46,502 nucleotides of DNA from DASUKL01 sp036278755 (GTDB taxonomy: Bacteria; Chloroflexota; Limnocylindria; Limnocylindrales; CSP1-4), in NCBI GenBank assembly GCA_036278755.1, contig DASUKL010000137.1, positions 1 through 46,502 of the forward strand, in the 5' to 3' direction. Below are positions 26,606 through 33,812 of the stretch, one piece after another; position 1 is the first letter of the stretch; each line of letters begins with the position of its first letter. A program made the position numbers and the translations under genes. Below the pieces are notes generated by a model that ran no database searches, was not told the DNA's origin, and was given only the letters and a program-made list of their open reading frames with translations.

Positions 26606-27856
26606 ATGCCCATCGAGGAGCGGCTGCGCGGGGCCGGCCTGCCGCCCCTGCCGCGGCCGGCCTGGCTCGAGGTGGATACCGAGGCGCTGGCCGCCAACCT
26701 GCAGACGGTGCGGGCCGTGGCCCCACCCGGCAGCGGCCTCATGGCCGTCGTGAAGGCCGACGGGTACGGGCATGGCCTCGAGGTCGCCGGTCGGACGTTC
26801 GCCGCGGCGGGCGCCGAGCGGCTGGCCGTCGCGACCTTCGACGAGGCGGTGCGTTTGCGGGCCGCCCTGCCCGACGGTCCGCCCATCGTCGTCCTCTTCG
26901 CCGTGCCGCTGGAGGCCCTGGCCCAGGCGGCTGGGGCACGCATCGAGCTGGCCGCCTCGGATGCCGGCTGGCTCGCCGAGGCCTTGCCCCGCTGGGCCGA
27001 GGTCCGAGCCGGACCCGGGGCCGAGCTGCGCCTGCACCTCGAGGTCGAGACGGGCTTCCTGCGAGCCGGGCTGCGTCCCACCGCCGTGGCGGCCGCGGCG
27101 GGCGCCATCACGGCGACTCCGGGGGTCGCCCTGGCCGGCCTCTGGACCCACCTGGCCGACCCGGCCGACGAGCAGGTCACGGCCGCCCAGCTGGCCTGCT
27201 TCCGGGAGGCCGAGGCGCGGCTGCCCCAGGCGGGCCTGTCGCTGCCAGGGAGCCATGTGGCCGCCAGCGGCGGGATCTTCGTCGGCGCCGCGGCGGGCAC
27301 GCGGTCCGTCCGGCCCGGCCTTGCGCTCTACGGCTCCCTGCCCGCCGACCTGCCCCTGAGCGGCGCGGCGGCTGCGGCGGCGGCGCGGCTGCGGCCCGCC
27401 CTCGGCCTCAAGGCTCGGCCGGTCCGGGTCGAGGAGGTCGCCAGCGGCGAGCGCGTCGGCTATGGGGGGACCTGGCGGGCCGATCGACCGTCGCGCGTGG
27501 CGACCCTGCCGCTGGGCTACGGGGACGGCTGGTCCCGGGCGCTCTCGGGGCGGGCGAGCGCCCTCGTCCGCGGCCGCCGCGTGCCGCTCGTGGGGGTGGT
27601 CGCTATGGATGCCGTGGCGGCCGACGTGACCGACGTGGAGCCGCCTGTCACCCGGGCCGACGAGTTCGTCCTTCTCGGTCAGCAGGGGGGCGAACGGATC
27701 CGGCCAGAGGAACTGGCGCAGGCCCGCACCACGATCGCCTGGGAGGTCTTGGCGGGCATGGCCGCCCGCATACCCCGGGTGTACCATGCCGGCCCGGGAC
27801 CGACGGGCCTGCGCGTGCAGGGGAGCGAGGTCTTCGGTGGAGGGACCCGTGGCTGA
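26606..27856 (+). CDS. alr: Alanine racemase
   Basis: This PLP enzyme makes D-alanine for peptidoglycan. The PLP lysine is K50 in MAVVKADGYGHGLEVAGRTF, and the second catalytic residue is Y286 in GERVGYGGTWRADRPS. LPLGYGDGWSRALSG and VGVVAMDAVAADVTD are also recognisable, the latter with Ala where the family often has Cys. The long frame starts upstream, but ATG 26606 gives 416 residues, close to the family length. Its stop overlaps the macro-domain gene by 8 bases. Confidence 0.94.
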   Translation: MPIEERLRGAGLPPLPRPAWLEVDTEALAANLQTVRAVAPPGSGLMAVVKADGYGHGLEVAGRTFAAAGAERLAVATFDEAVRLRAALPDGPPIVVLFAVPLEALAQAAGARIELAASDAGWLAEALPRWAEVRAGPGAELRLHLEVETGFLRAGLRPTAVAAAAGAITATPGVALAGLWTHLADPADEQVTAAQLACFREAEARLPQAGLSLPGSHVAASGGIFVGAAAGTRSVRPGLALYGSLPADLPLSGAAAAAAARLRPALGLKARPVRVEEVASGERVGYGGTWRADRPSRVATLPLGYGDGWSRALSGRASALVRGRRVPLVGVVAMDAVAADVTDVEPPVTRADEFVLLGQQGGERIRPEELAQARTTIAWEVLAGMAARIPRVYHAGPGPTGLRVQGSEVFGGGTRG

Positions 27857-28370
27857 ACTGCAGCTCTGGCATGGCGACATCTGTGACCTCGAGGTCGATG
27901 CCATCGTCGCCGCGGCGAGCACTGCCCTCTGGATGTCGAGCGGCGTGGGGGCTGCCCTGAAGCGGCGCGGCGGGGACGGCATCGAGTTCGACGCCGTGCG
28001 CCAGGGGCCCGTGCCGCTCGGCAGCGCGGTGGTCACCAGCGGTGGTCAGCTGTCCTGCCGCTACGTCATCCACGCCGCCTCGCTGGGCATGGATCGGCGC
28101 ACCAGCGCGGCGGCCATCGATGCCGCCACGCGGGCGGCGATGCGGCAGGCGGCCCGGCTGGCGGTCGAGACCGTCGCCTTCCCGGCCCTCGGGACGGGCG
28201 TCGGCGGGTTCCCTCTCGACGAAGCGGCCGGGCTCGTGGTCGGTGCGGTGCGCGACGAGCTGCCCGGTTGTCCGACCATCGAACGGGTCATCTTCGCCCT
28301 CCGGGGCGGGGCAGCCTACGTGGCCTTCGAAGGTGCCCTGAAGGGCCAGCCCGTGGGCCGGCCCGCATGA
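27849..28370 (+). CDS. Macro-domain protein (ADP-ribose-binding/hydrolase type)
   Basis: Macro domains bind ADP-ribose and many remove it from proteins or nucleotides. The 173-residue protein is a single domain. It shows LWHGDICDLEVDAIVAAAS, then the binding loop MSSGVGAALKRRGGDGIEFD and the second loop FPALGTGVGGFPLDEAAGLV. The GTG start is inside the last codons of alr (8-base overlap), so it is likely co-translated. It could be a deacetylase of O-acetyl-ADP-ribose or an ADP-ribosyl hydrolase. The sequence does not decide between them. Confidence 0.88.
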   Translation: MAELQLWHGDICDLEVDAIVAAASTALWMSSGVGAALKRRGGDGIEFDAVRQGPVPLGSAVVTSGGQLSCRYVIHAASLGMDRRTSAAAIDAATRAAMRQAARLAVETVAFPALGTGVGGFPLDEAAGLVVGAVRDELPGCPTIERVIFALRGGAAYVAFEGALKGQPVGRPA

Positions 28371-28660
28371 CCTGGTCACGCCTGCCCCAGCCGGCAGAGA
28401 GCCGCGAGGAGCTCGTCGAGACCGTTGCCCGGGAGATCCACTCGCGGGGCATGGTCGGCCCGGCCATGATGTTCCTCGAGGCCAGCCGGCCCTACCGACC
28501 GCTGGGGGGTCAGGCGATGCTGTTCTTCGACCCGGTCCTGCGCGGCCTGTTCGGCGGCGAGGTCCAGGGCATGCACCTCCTCCTGGCCGACGAGATCGGC
28601 TTGGAGCGTCTCCTCGAGCGTCTCGAGGAGCTCGATGAAGAGGTCGTCTGGGACGCCTGA
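28367..28660 (+). CDS. Small conserved-looking protein of unknown function
   Basis: The 97-residue product has no domain I can name with certainty. Its centre, RGMVGPAMMFLEASRPYRPL then GGQAMLFFDPVLRGLF, resembles small uncharacterised proteins I remember from Chloroflexota and Actinobacteria, with a hydrophobic stretch and a final amphipathic helix (GLERLLERLEELDEE). The ATG overlaps the macro-domain stop (ATGA), so it is the last gene of the alr unit. It has no signal peptide, and one moderately hydrophobic region could associate with a membrane or partner. Confidence 0.75.
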   Translation: MTWSRLPQPAESREELVETVAREIHSRGMVGPAMMFLEASRPYRPLGGQAMLFFDPVLRGLFGGEVQGMHLLLADEIGLERLLERLEELDEEVVWDA

Positions 28661-28671
28661 CCGCCCTTGAT

Positions 28672-28799
28672 CGGCCGGCTCCCCCATCGGACGTTCTCCT
28701 GATCGGACGTTCTCCCCACCGGACGTTCTCCTGATCGGACGGCCTCATGGTCGGACGTTCTCCTGATCGGACGGCCTCGTGGTCGGACGGCTCTCGGTC
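28672..28799 (+). repeat. 16-bp tandem array, eight units
   Basis: The core CGGAC recurs at 28688, 28704, 28720, 28736, 28752, 28768 and 28784, exactly 16 bases apart, preceded by a degenerate unit at 28672. Units 1, 3 and 5 are identical (CGGACGTTCTCCTGAT). Units 4 and 6 are a second type (CGGACGGCCTCATGGT and CGGACGGCCTCGTGGT). Unit 2 ends CCAC, and unit 7 is degenerate. The period is not a multiple of three. Confidence 0.92.
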
Positions 28800-28860
28800 G
28801 TGGCCATACGGCACGCCAGGCGGCAGTTCGGCCGCGTCCGTCATCGGGGAGGCCCTCACG

Positions 28861-28888
28861 GGGGTCGGATCCGCCTCGCCCCGACCCC
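28861..28888. other. Perfect 8-bp inverted repeat
   Basis: GGGGTCGG (28861-28868) and CCGACCCC (28881-28888) can pair around a 12-base loop. No T-run follows, so a classical terminator is not supported. In DNA this GC-rich such a stem could also arise by chance. Confidence 0.4.
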
Positions 28889-29142
28889 ATCAGCCGCAGG
28901 CCCTCCCGGACCCCTCAGCTTCGATCCGGCCCCCTCAGCCTCGAGTCCTGGTCAAACCGGAGCGTTTTCGGACCCTTAAGCCCGAGCCCCTCGACGACCA
29001 CGGTGTCGCGGCCACCTCCGAGCCCCCGTCGAGGCCGGATCTGACCGGATCCCTGGCCAGACCGTCCTCCCAGCGCGTGTCTGGCCACGATCGAGGCGCC
29101 GCCGGAGGACCAGGAGGCGACGACCCGGACGCGGTCGGATAT

Positions 29143-29345
29143 AAGGCGCCGATTCCGCACCTCTTTGGCCAGGGCCGGGCCCTTCAGGAGCTCCGGTCCG
29201 GGTGGGACCTGGATAAGGCGCCGTGGGCGATGTATTTGGCCACGGCCCGGGCCCTTCAGGGGCTCCGGCCGAGGTGCCGCCCGGATAACGCTGCGCTGGC
29301 ATCGTGTTTGGCCAAGGCATTCGGGGGCCTTCGGGGCCTTCGGGG
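29143..29345 (+). repeat. 72-bp imperfect repeat, three copies
   Basis: Copies begin at 29143, 29215 and 29287, exactly 72 bases apart. Shared blocks are AAGGCGCCG at the start, TTTGGCCA in the middle and GGGCCCTTCAGG followed by CTCCGG near the end. The third copy decays into the 9-bp repeat. In the + frame each copy encodes a 24-residue motif of the type KAPxxxxLxxxRALQxLR. Confidence 0.85.
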
Positions 29346-29350
29346 CCTTC
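29324..29350 (+). repeat. 9-bp tandem repeat (GGGGCCTTC)
   Basis: GGGGCCTTC occurs three times in direct succession (29324-29332, 29333-29341, 29342-29350), followed by a decayed AGGGCCGCC. It forms the tail of the third 72-bp unit and encodes GLRGLRGLQ-type residues in the open + frame. Confidence 0.85.
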
Positions 29351-29408
29351 AGGGCCGCCGGGATCCGAGGAGCTCCACGACGCCCCTGAGCCGGTCGCCC
29401 GGAGCGGC

Positions 29409-29414
29409 TAGGAT
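29409..29414 (+). promoter_or_regulatory. -10-like hexamer of the MutL-like gene (leaderless start)
   Basis: TAGGAT is followed by exactly six bases and the GTG at 29421, so +1 would coincide with the start codon. CTGAGC (29386-29391) lies 17 bases upstream of the hexamer as a weak -35. The AGGA inside the hexamer could alternatively act as a short SD. Confidence 0.45.
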
Positions 29415-29420
29415 GCGGGG

Positions 29421-31097
29421 GTGACGGCGGACCCTCTCGCGTTCTTCACCATCGATCACGGCACCGCCTCCACGGCAGCGGCCCTGGTGGCTCCGGTGGC
29501 CGGTCGCTTCCGCCTCCTGGCGGCCGCGGCCCAGCCCGGTGAGCTGCCGCTCGAGCCGCTCCTCGAGGGCCTTGTGCAGGGTGTCGTGGCCGCGGATCCG
29601 GAGGTCGTACCCGGCACCGGGTCGTGGCCCACCTGGACCCGCCTGGAGACTGCCACGCGGGCGCCGCTGCGGGCCCTCGTCGCGGCCGGCAGCGACCGTT
29701 CGCTGGGGGCCCTCGAGGTCGCCGCGACCGGCGCGGGGTGGCGGATCGTGGAGCGTATCTCGCCCGATCGGACCGACGCCCTGGAGGCCACCCGGCTCTG
29801 CCTGGACGAAGGGGTGGACATCGTCGCCGTGGCAGGCGAGGCCGTGCCCCGGCCCGACGAACGGCGGGCCCTCGACGATCTCCTGGCCCTCGTCGCGGCG
29901 GTCCGCCGTCGCCGCCCCGACCTGCCCGTCCTGCTGTGCGGCGGGGCGGCCGCCGGCCTGGGTGAGGTCGGAGGCGATGGTTCTGCGGCGGGAGGACTCG
30001 GCCTTGAGGGTTCCGGCGCCGGCGGGCTGGGCGCCGAGGGGCTCATCCTGGGCCCTGCCCCGACGCCTTCGCCGCCCGGCGTGGCCAGTCCCCTGCGCCT
30101 GCTGTGCGGCAGGCTCGGGTCGACCCTGCCGACCACCGGGTCGCCCCTGCCCGACGGCCGGATCTGCTTCGTCACCGCCATCCGTTCCCTGGCCACGCTC
30201 CTCGAGCGGCGCGTCGAAGGAGTCGACGTGGGGTTCGCCGCGGGCCAGCGGGTGCTGGCCACCAGCCAAGGGCTGCGCGGCTGGCTCTGCCTGGCCGAGG
30301 CCGGCCTCGTCCCCGAGGCGGCCCTCACCGACGATGCGCTCACCGACGCCATCGTCGACTGGTCCACCCTCCGGGCCGACCAGCAGGCCCTGCGCGACCT
30401 CGTCCGCAACCTTCGTCTCCGGCCCTGGGCCGGGGCGGGCGGTGAGGGCGCCCACCTGCGCCTGGCCGCGGCGCGCGCCGCGCTGGAGCGCCTGGACGCC
30501 GCGTGGCGGTTGGGACCGGAGCCCGACGGCCGGCCGCCGAGCTACCACAGCGATCTCCTGGTGGCCTCCGGGGGCGCCTTCGCCGTGGCGCCGCCGTCGG
30601 CCGTGGCTCTCGCCCTGGTCGATACCCTCCGCCGCTCGGGGGCCATGACCCTGGTCCTCGACCACGCCCGACTCCTGGCGCCTCTGGGGGCCCTGGAGGC
30701 CGAGGAGGACCGGCAGCGGGTCCTGGCCGACCTCCTCGATGATGCACTGCTGCCGCTGGGCAGCGCCATCGTGGCCAGCGGCCTGCGGGCCGGGCGACGG
30801 GCCGGCACCCTGCGCGTGGCGGGCTCGGCCACCGGCGCCACGAGTGAGGTGCCGGTCGTGCCGGGTGACATCGAGATCGTCGACCTGCCGCCCGGCCTCA
30901 CGGCCACGGCCGAGCTGGACCTCCGCGATGGGGCCTGGCTGGGGATGCGGGCCCGCAAGGTCTCGATCGAGGTCGGTGGTGGGCTGGGTGGCCTGCTGAT
31001 CGACACCCGCGACATCCCCCTCCGCCTGCCGGAGCGCAGCGAGCGCCGTCGCGAATTGCTGGATGCCTGGCAGGGACCGCTGTGGGGGGATGATTGA
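29421..31097 (+). CDS. MutL/GlmL-like ASKHA-fold ATPase family protein
   Basis: In clostridia GlmL/MutL lies in the glutamate mutase operon and is an ASKHA-type accessory protein. Here no mutase genes are nearby. The 558-residue protein has a phosphate-loop-like start (FFTIDHGTASTAAALVAPVA, residues 9-28), a second family block GVDIVAVAGEAVPRPDERRA (131-150) followed by LPVLLCGG, a Gly-rich insertion (about 183-207), and a C-terminal block DLLVASGGAFAVAPPSAVA followed by a TLVLDHARLLAPLGALEA segment typical of the Chloroflexota branch. Nucleotide-binding residues look eroded. It overlaps the next gene by one base. Its substrate or client is unknown. Confidence 0.72.
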   Translation: MTADPLAFFTIDHGTASTAAALVAPVAGRFRLLAAAAQPGELPLEPLLEGLVQGVVAADPEVVPGTGSWPTWTRLETATRAPLRALVAAGSDRSLGALEVAATGAGWRIVERISPDRTDALEATRLCLDEGVDIVAVAGEAVPRPDERRALDDLLALVAAVRRRRPDLPVLLCGGAAAGLGEVGGDGSAAGGLGLEGSGAGGLGAEGLILGPAPTPSPPGVASPLRLLCGRLGSTLPTTGSPLPDGRICFVTAIRSLATLLERRVEGVDVGFAAGQRVLATSQGLRGWLCLAEAGLVPEAALTDDALTDAIVDWSTLRADQQALRDLVRNLRLRPWAGAGGEGAHLRLAAARAALERLDAAWRLGPEPDGRPPSYHSDLLVASGGAFAVAPPSAVALALVDTLRRSGAMTLVLDHARLLAPLGALEAEEDRQRVLADLLDDALLPLGSAIVASGLRAGRRAGTLRVAGSATGATSEVPVVPGDIEIVDLPPGLTATAELDLRDGAWLGMRARKVSIEVGGGLGGLLIDTRDIPLRLPERSERRRELLDAWQGPLWGDD

Positions 31098-32392
31098 TGC
31101 GACGCCGCACCCGGAGCGCCCGGAGCAGCGAGTCGGGGCCGAGGACGGCGACCCCGGCCGCCCTGCTCGTGGACGAGGGCCAGGCCCTGCTACGGAAGCC
31201 GGTCATCCGCATCAGGCTGGGACCGGCCGACCGCCCGCTGGTGGCCCTGGGCGCGGCCGTGGCAGCGGGCGACGCGCTCGTCGAGCAGGCTCGCGACGTC
31301 ACCGTGGCCGAGACCCGGCTGCCGTCCGGGGCCGCTCCGCCCGAGCCTGGCCGGGCCTTCGAGCGCCGTGAGGTCCTGGCGGGGGAGGGGCGTCGGGCCG
31401 TCCGCTTCGACGACCCCGGAAGGGTCCTCTACACGACCCCCGCCGGGATCGTCCGGGCGGCCCTGGGACGCGGGCGTCCCAGGGTCCTCGACAGCCCCGT
31501 GACCGGCACCGTCGTGGCCCTCGACGACGGTTGCCTCAGCCTGCAGGCCGACGGCATCGCGCTGGCCGGACTGGTGGCCGCGGGTCGACCCTCGACCGGG
31601 GTGCTGGCCCTGGCCGTGGGGGCGCCCGACGAGGAGCTGGCCACCTCGAGCCTCGACGTCAGGAGCGCGGGGCTGATCCTCGTGGCCGGGGCCCGAGCCG
31701 ATGTCGAAGCCCTCGGCCGAGCACGAGCCATGGGCGCCCGAGGCGTCATCAGCGGCGGGGCCGTGAGTCGCGACGTTCGCACCTTCGATGCCTCTGAGCG
31801 CCGCCAGCGAGCGACGGCCGAGGCCAGCGCTCCGTTCGCCACGCTCGTCCTCGATGGCTACGGCAAACGGCCCATCCCCGCCGACCGGTGGGCCGTCCTG
31901 AAGGCCGCCGAAGGGCGCGAGGTGGTCATCATCCCCGACCCGCCCTTGCTGATCCTGCCGGACGACGTCTGGCCTGCCGACATGTGGTCGACGAGCGGTC
32001 GTGGGCGTGGCCGCAGGGGGCGCCAGGCCGCCCTATCGCCAGAGATGCCCCCGCCGTTCGAGGTCTCGCCGCCTCCGCAAGCTCTCGCGCCGCCCCAGGT
32101 CGAACCCTCGCTACGGGTCCGCGTGGTGGCCGGACCCTGGCTGGGCCAGGCCGGGGAGCTGGTGGGTCACGCCGGCCGGCGCACCGTGGGGGCCGGGCTC
32201 GAGGCCGCTTGCGCCTGGGTCCGTCTCGATCCGCCCGGACATCCAGGGGCCGGTTCGGCCGCCGGATCGGCATCCGCGGGGGCCGCTGCCGCCGGACCGG
32301 CAAGCGCCGGATCGATCGCCGCTGGAGGCGGTGGGCGCGCCCTGGTCGCCCTGCCCCTGGCTGACCTCGAGCGCACGCCCGCGACGCGATGA
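31097..32392 (+). CDS. Barrel-sandwich/KOW-domain partner of the MutL-like protein
   Basis: The 431-residue protein has two stretches resembling lipoyl-like beta barrels (VIRIRLGPADRPLVALGAAV near residue 36 and VLYTTPAGIVRAALGRGRPR near 112), a middle alpha/beta part (LILVAGARADVEALGRARAM, EVVIIPDPPLLILPDDVWP) and a KOW-like motif at about 338-352 (VRVVAGPWLGQAGELVGHAG). It ends in an Ala/Gly insertion and ALVALPLADLER. No catalytic motif is seen. ATG 31097 overlaps the previous stop by one base (TTG 31094 is an alternative start), and tsaE overlaps its stop, so all are probably co-transcribed. Function unknown. Confidence 0.7.
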   Translation: MRRRTRSARSSESGPRTATPAALLVDEGQALLRKPVIRIRLGPADRPLVALGAAVAAGDALVEQARDVTVAETRLPSGAAPPEPGRAFERREVLAGEGRRAVRFDDPGRVLYTTPAGIVRAALGRGRPRVLDSPVTGTVVALDDGCLSLQADGIALAGLVAAGRPSTGVLALAVGAPDEELATSSLDVRSAGLILVAGARADVEALGRARAMGARGVISGGAVSRDVRTFDASERRQRATAEASAPFATLVLDGYGKRPIPADRWAVLKAAEGREVVIIPDPPLLILPDDVWPADMWSTSGRGRGRRGRQAALSPEMPPPFEVSPPPQALAPPQVEPSLRVRVVAGPWLGQAGELVGHAGRRTVGAGLEAACAWVRLDPPGHPGAGSAAGSASAGAAAAGPASAGSIAAGGGGRALVALPLADLERTPATR

Positions 32393-32913
32393 GCGGAGGT
32401 CGGCCTGCGGCCCCCGCCGCCAACTCGGTGCCGGGGACGGTCCATCTGGTGTCCGGCTCGGCAGCGGCGACGCGCTCGCTGGCCGCGCGGTTGGCCGCCC
32501 AAGCCCGACCCGGTGATCGCATCGGCCTGCATGGGCCGCTGGGGGCCGGCAAGACCGAGTTTGCCAAGGGCTTCGCGGCGGGCCTCGGCATCGCTGCCGT
32601 GGTCATGAGCCCCTCGTTCACCCTGATGGCCGAATACGAGGGCCGGCTGCCGCTCTTCCACCAGGACCTGTACCGCCTCGCCGGCTTGGCCGACGCCTAC
32701 GCCAGCGGCTTGCTCGACGAACGCCAGCGGAGCGGGGTGACCCTCGTCGAGTGGGCCGAGCGCCTGGACCGCGCCGTGGACCCGGACCGGCTCGAGGTGA
32801 GCCTGGGCCTGGGCGCGACCACGGACGAGCGTGAGATCGAGCTCACTGATCGACCAGGCCGCTACGCCGGCTACCTCGAGGCGGCCCGGGCCTGGTCGGC
32901 GGAGGACCGATGA
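32389..32913 (+). CDS. tsaE: tRNA t6A biosynthesis ATPase TsaE
   Basis: TsaE is the ATPase that drives turnover of the TsaB-TsaD complex making threonylcarbamoyl-A37 on tRNA. The Walker A motif is GPLGAGKT at residues 49-56. Other family blocks are VMSPSFTLMAEYEG, FHQDLYRLAGLADAYASGL and GVTLVEWAERL. The first 15 or so residues are a variable Ala/Pro leader. Length is 174 residues. Start and stop both overlap neighbours by 4 bases. Confidence 0.95.
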   Translation: MSGGRPAAPAANSVPGTVHLVSGSAAATRSLAARLAAQARPGDRIGLHGPLGAGKTEFAKGFAAGLGIAAVVMSPSFTLMAEYEGRLPLFHQDLYRLAGLADAYASGLLDERQRSGVTLVEWAERLDRAVDPDRLEVSLGLGATTDEREIELTDRPGRYAGYLEAARAWSAEDR

Positions 32914-33812
32914 ACCGGCCCCTGCTGGCCATCGACACGGCCACCCGGCGCGCCTGCCTGGCCATCGGCGACGGGCGGGGCCGAGCCCTGGCCGAACGGG
33001 GCTGGGACGCCCGCGAGCGCCACGCCGAGACGCTCCTCGACGAGCTGGATGCGCTGCTGGCGGAGGTGGGCCTGCGCCCGGCCGACCTGGGGGGCATCGT
33101 GGCGGGGATCGGGCCGGGCGCTTTCACCGGCCTGCGGGTGGGTCTGGCCACGGCCAAGACCCTGGCCCACGGCCTCGGCCTGCCGATCGCCGGCCTGGCC
33201 ACGACCGCGGCTCTCGCCCTGGCCGCCGCGCGGGCCGCGGCCGCCCGATATGAGGCGGCGCGGGACCTGGCTGCAGGGAACGAGGCCGCGCCGGAGGGGG
33301 CTGCTCCTGCCGCGCCGCGCGCGCGGGTCGCCGCTCCGCTGGAGGTCATCGTCCTGCTGCCGGCCGGCCCCAATGGCGTCTACGTGGCCCGCTACCGGGT
33401 GACGAGGGCGCCTGACGGCCGACCGATCGCCGACGTCGTGGTGGAGGCCATCGAGCCGCCCCGATTGGCCGGCCCCGCGGAGGCGGCCGACCTGGCCGCC
33501 GAGTCCGAGGCCGCGGGTCTAGCCGCCGCGTCCGAAGCCGCCGGGTCCGGGGAGGCGGTCCCCTGGCTGCGCGTCGCCGTCGACCTTGAGCCCCAAGACG
33601 TCCTGGGCAGCGCCGGACTGCGGGTCCCGCCAGCCACCTTGGAACGCGGCCGCCGAGCGGCGGCCGGCCTGGGAGCTGCCCTCCTGATCCTGGGGGCGGC
33701 GCGTCTCGCTGGCGACGGACCCGACGACGTGGCCGCCCTCGTGCCCGGTTACGTCAGCCTGCCCCGTGGCGCGCCGGTCGGAGGAGAGGCATGGTCGCCC
33801 GACCTCCGGTGA
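32910..33812 (+). CDS. tsaB: tRNA t6A biosynthesis protein TsaB with low-complexity insertions
   Basis: TsaB is the inactive ASKHA partner that pairs with TsaD. The N-terminal half is typical: LLAIDTATRRACLAIGDGRG, RHAETLLDELDALL and GIGPGAFTGLRVGLATAKTL. The C-terminal half holds two Ala/Glu-rich insertions (about residues 105-145 and 190-215), raising the length to 300 from the usual 220-235. It overlaps tsaE by 4 bases and rimI by 22 bases. Confidence 0.92.
   Translation: MNRPLLAIDTATRRACLAIGDGRGRALAERGWDARERHAETLLDELDALLAEVGLRPADLGGIVAGIGPGAFTGLRVGLATAKTLAHGLGLPIAGLATTAALALAAARAAAARYEAARDLAAGNEAAPEGAAPAAPRARVAAPLEVIVLLPAGPNGVYVARYRVTRAPDGRPIADVVVEAIEPPRLAGPAEAADLAAESEAAGLAAASEAAGSGEAVPWLRVAVDLEPQDVLGSAGLRVPPATLERGRRAAAGLGAALLILGAARLAGDGPDDVAALVPGYVSLPRGAPVGGEAWSPDLR

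Larger units (their letters stand above)
28661..29420. other. 760-base repeat-rich region without a convincing gene
   Basis: This stretch lies between the alr unit and the MutL-like gene. It contains an eight-unit 16-bp array (28672-28799), a perfect 8-bp hairpin (28861-28888), a 72-bp repeat (29143-29345) and a 9-bp repeat (29324-29350), and ends in a -10-like hexamer. A + frame is open from 28747 to 29424 (225 codons) and would overlap the next gene by GTGA. Its codons often end in A or T, unlike all neighbouring genes, and it resembles no family I know. Confidence 0.7.

Noticed and set aside
28672..28799. CRISPR array
   Set aside because: Units are 16 bp with no spacers and are directly adjacent. 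No cas genes are in the window.
28510..28890. Minus-strand frame through the 16-bp array with repeated Arg/Ser/Asp text
   Set aside because: The apparent protein repeats are just translations of the DNA array, and it runs antisense into the small conserved-looking gene.
28976..29320. Minus-strand Pro/Gly-rich repeat frame (collagen-like text)
   Set aside because: It reads the 72-bp repeats backwards. It has no start context, signal peptide or supporting neighbour.
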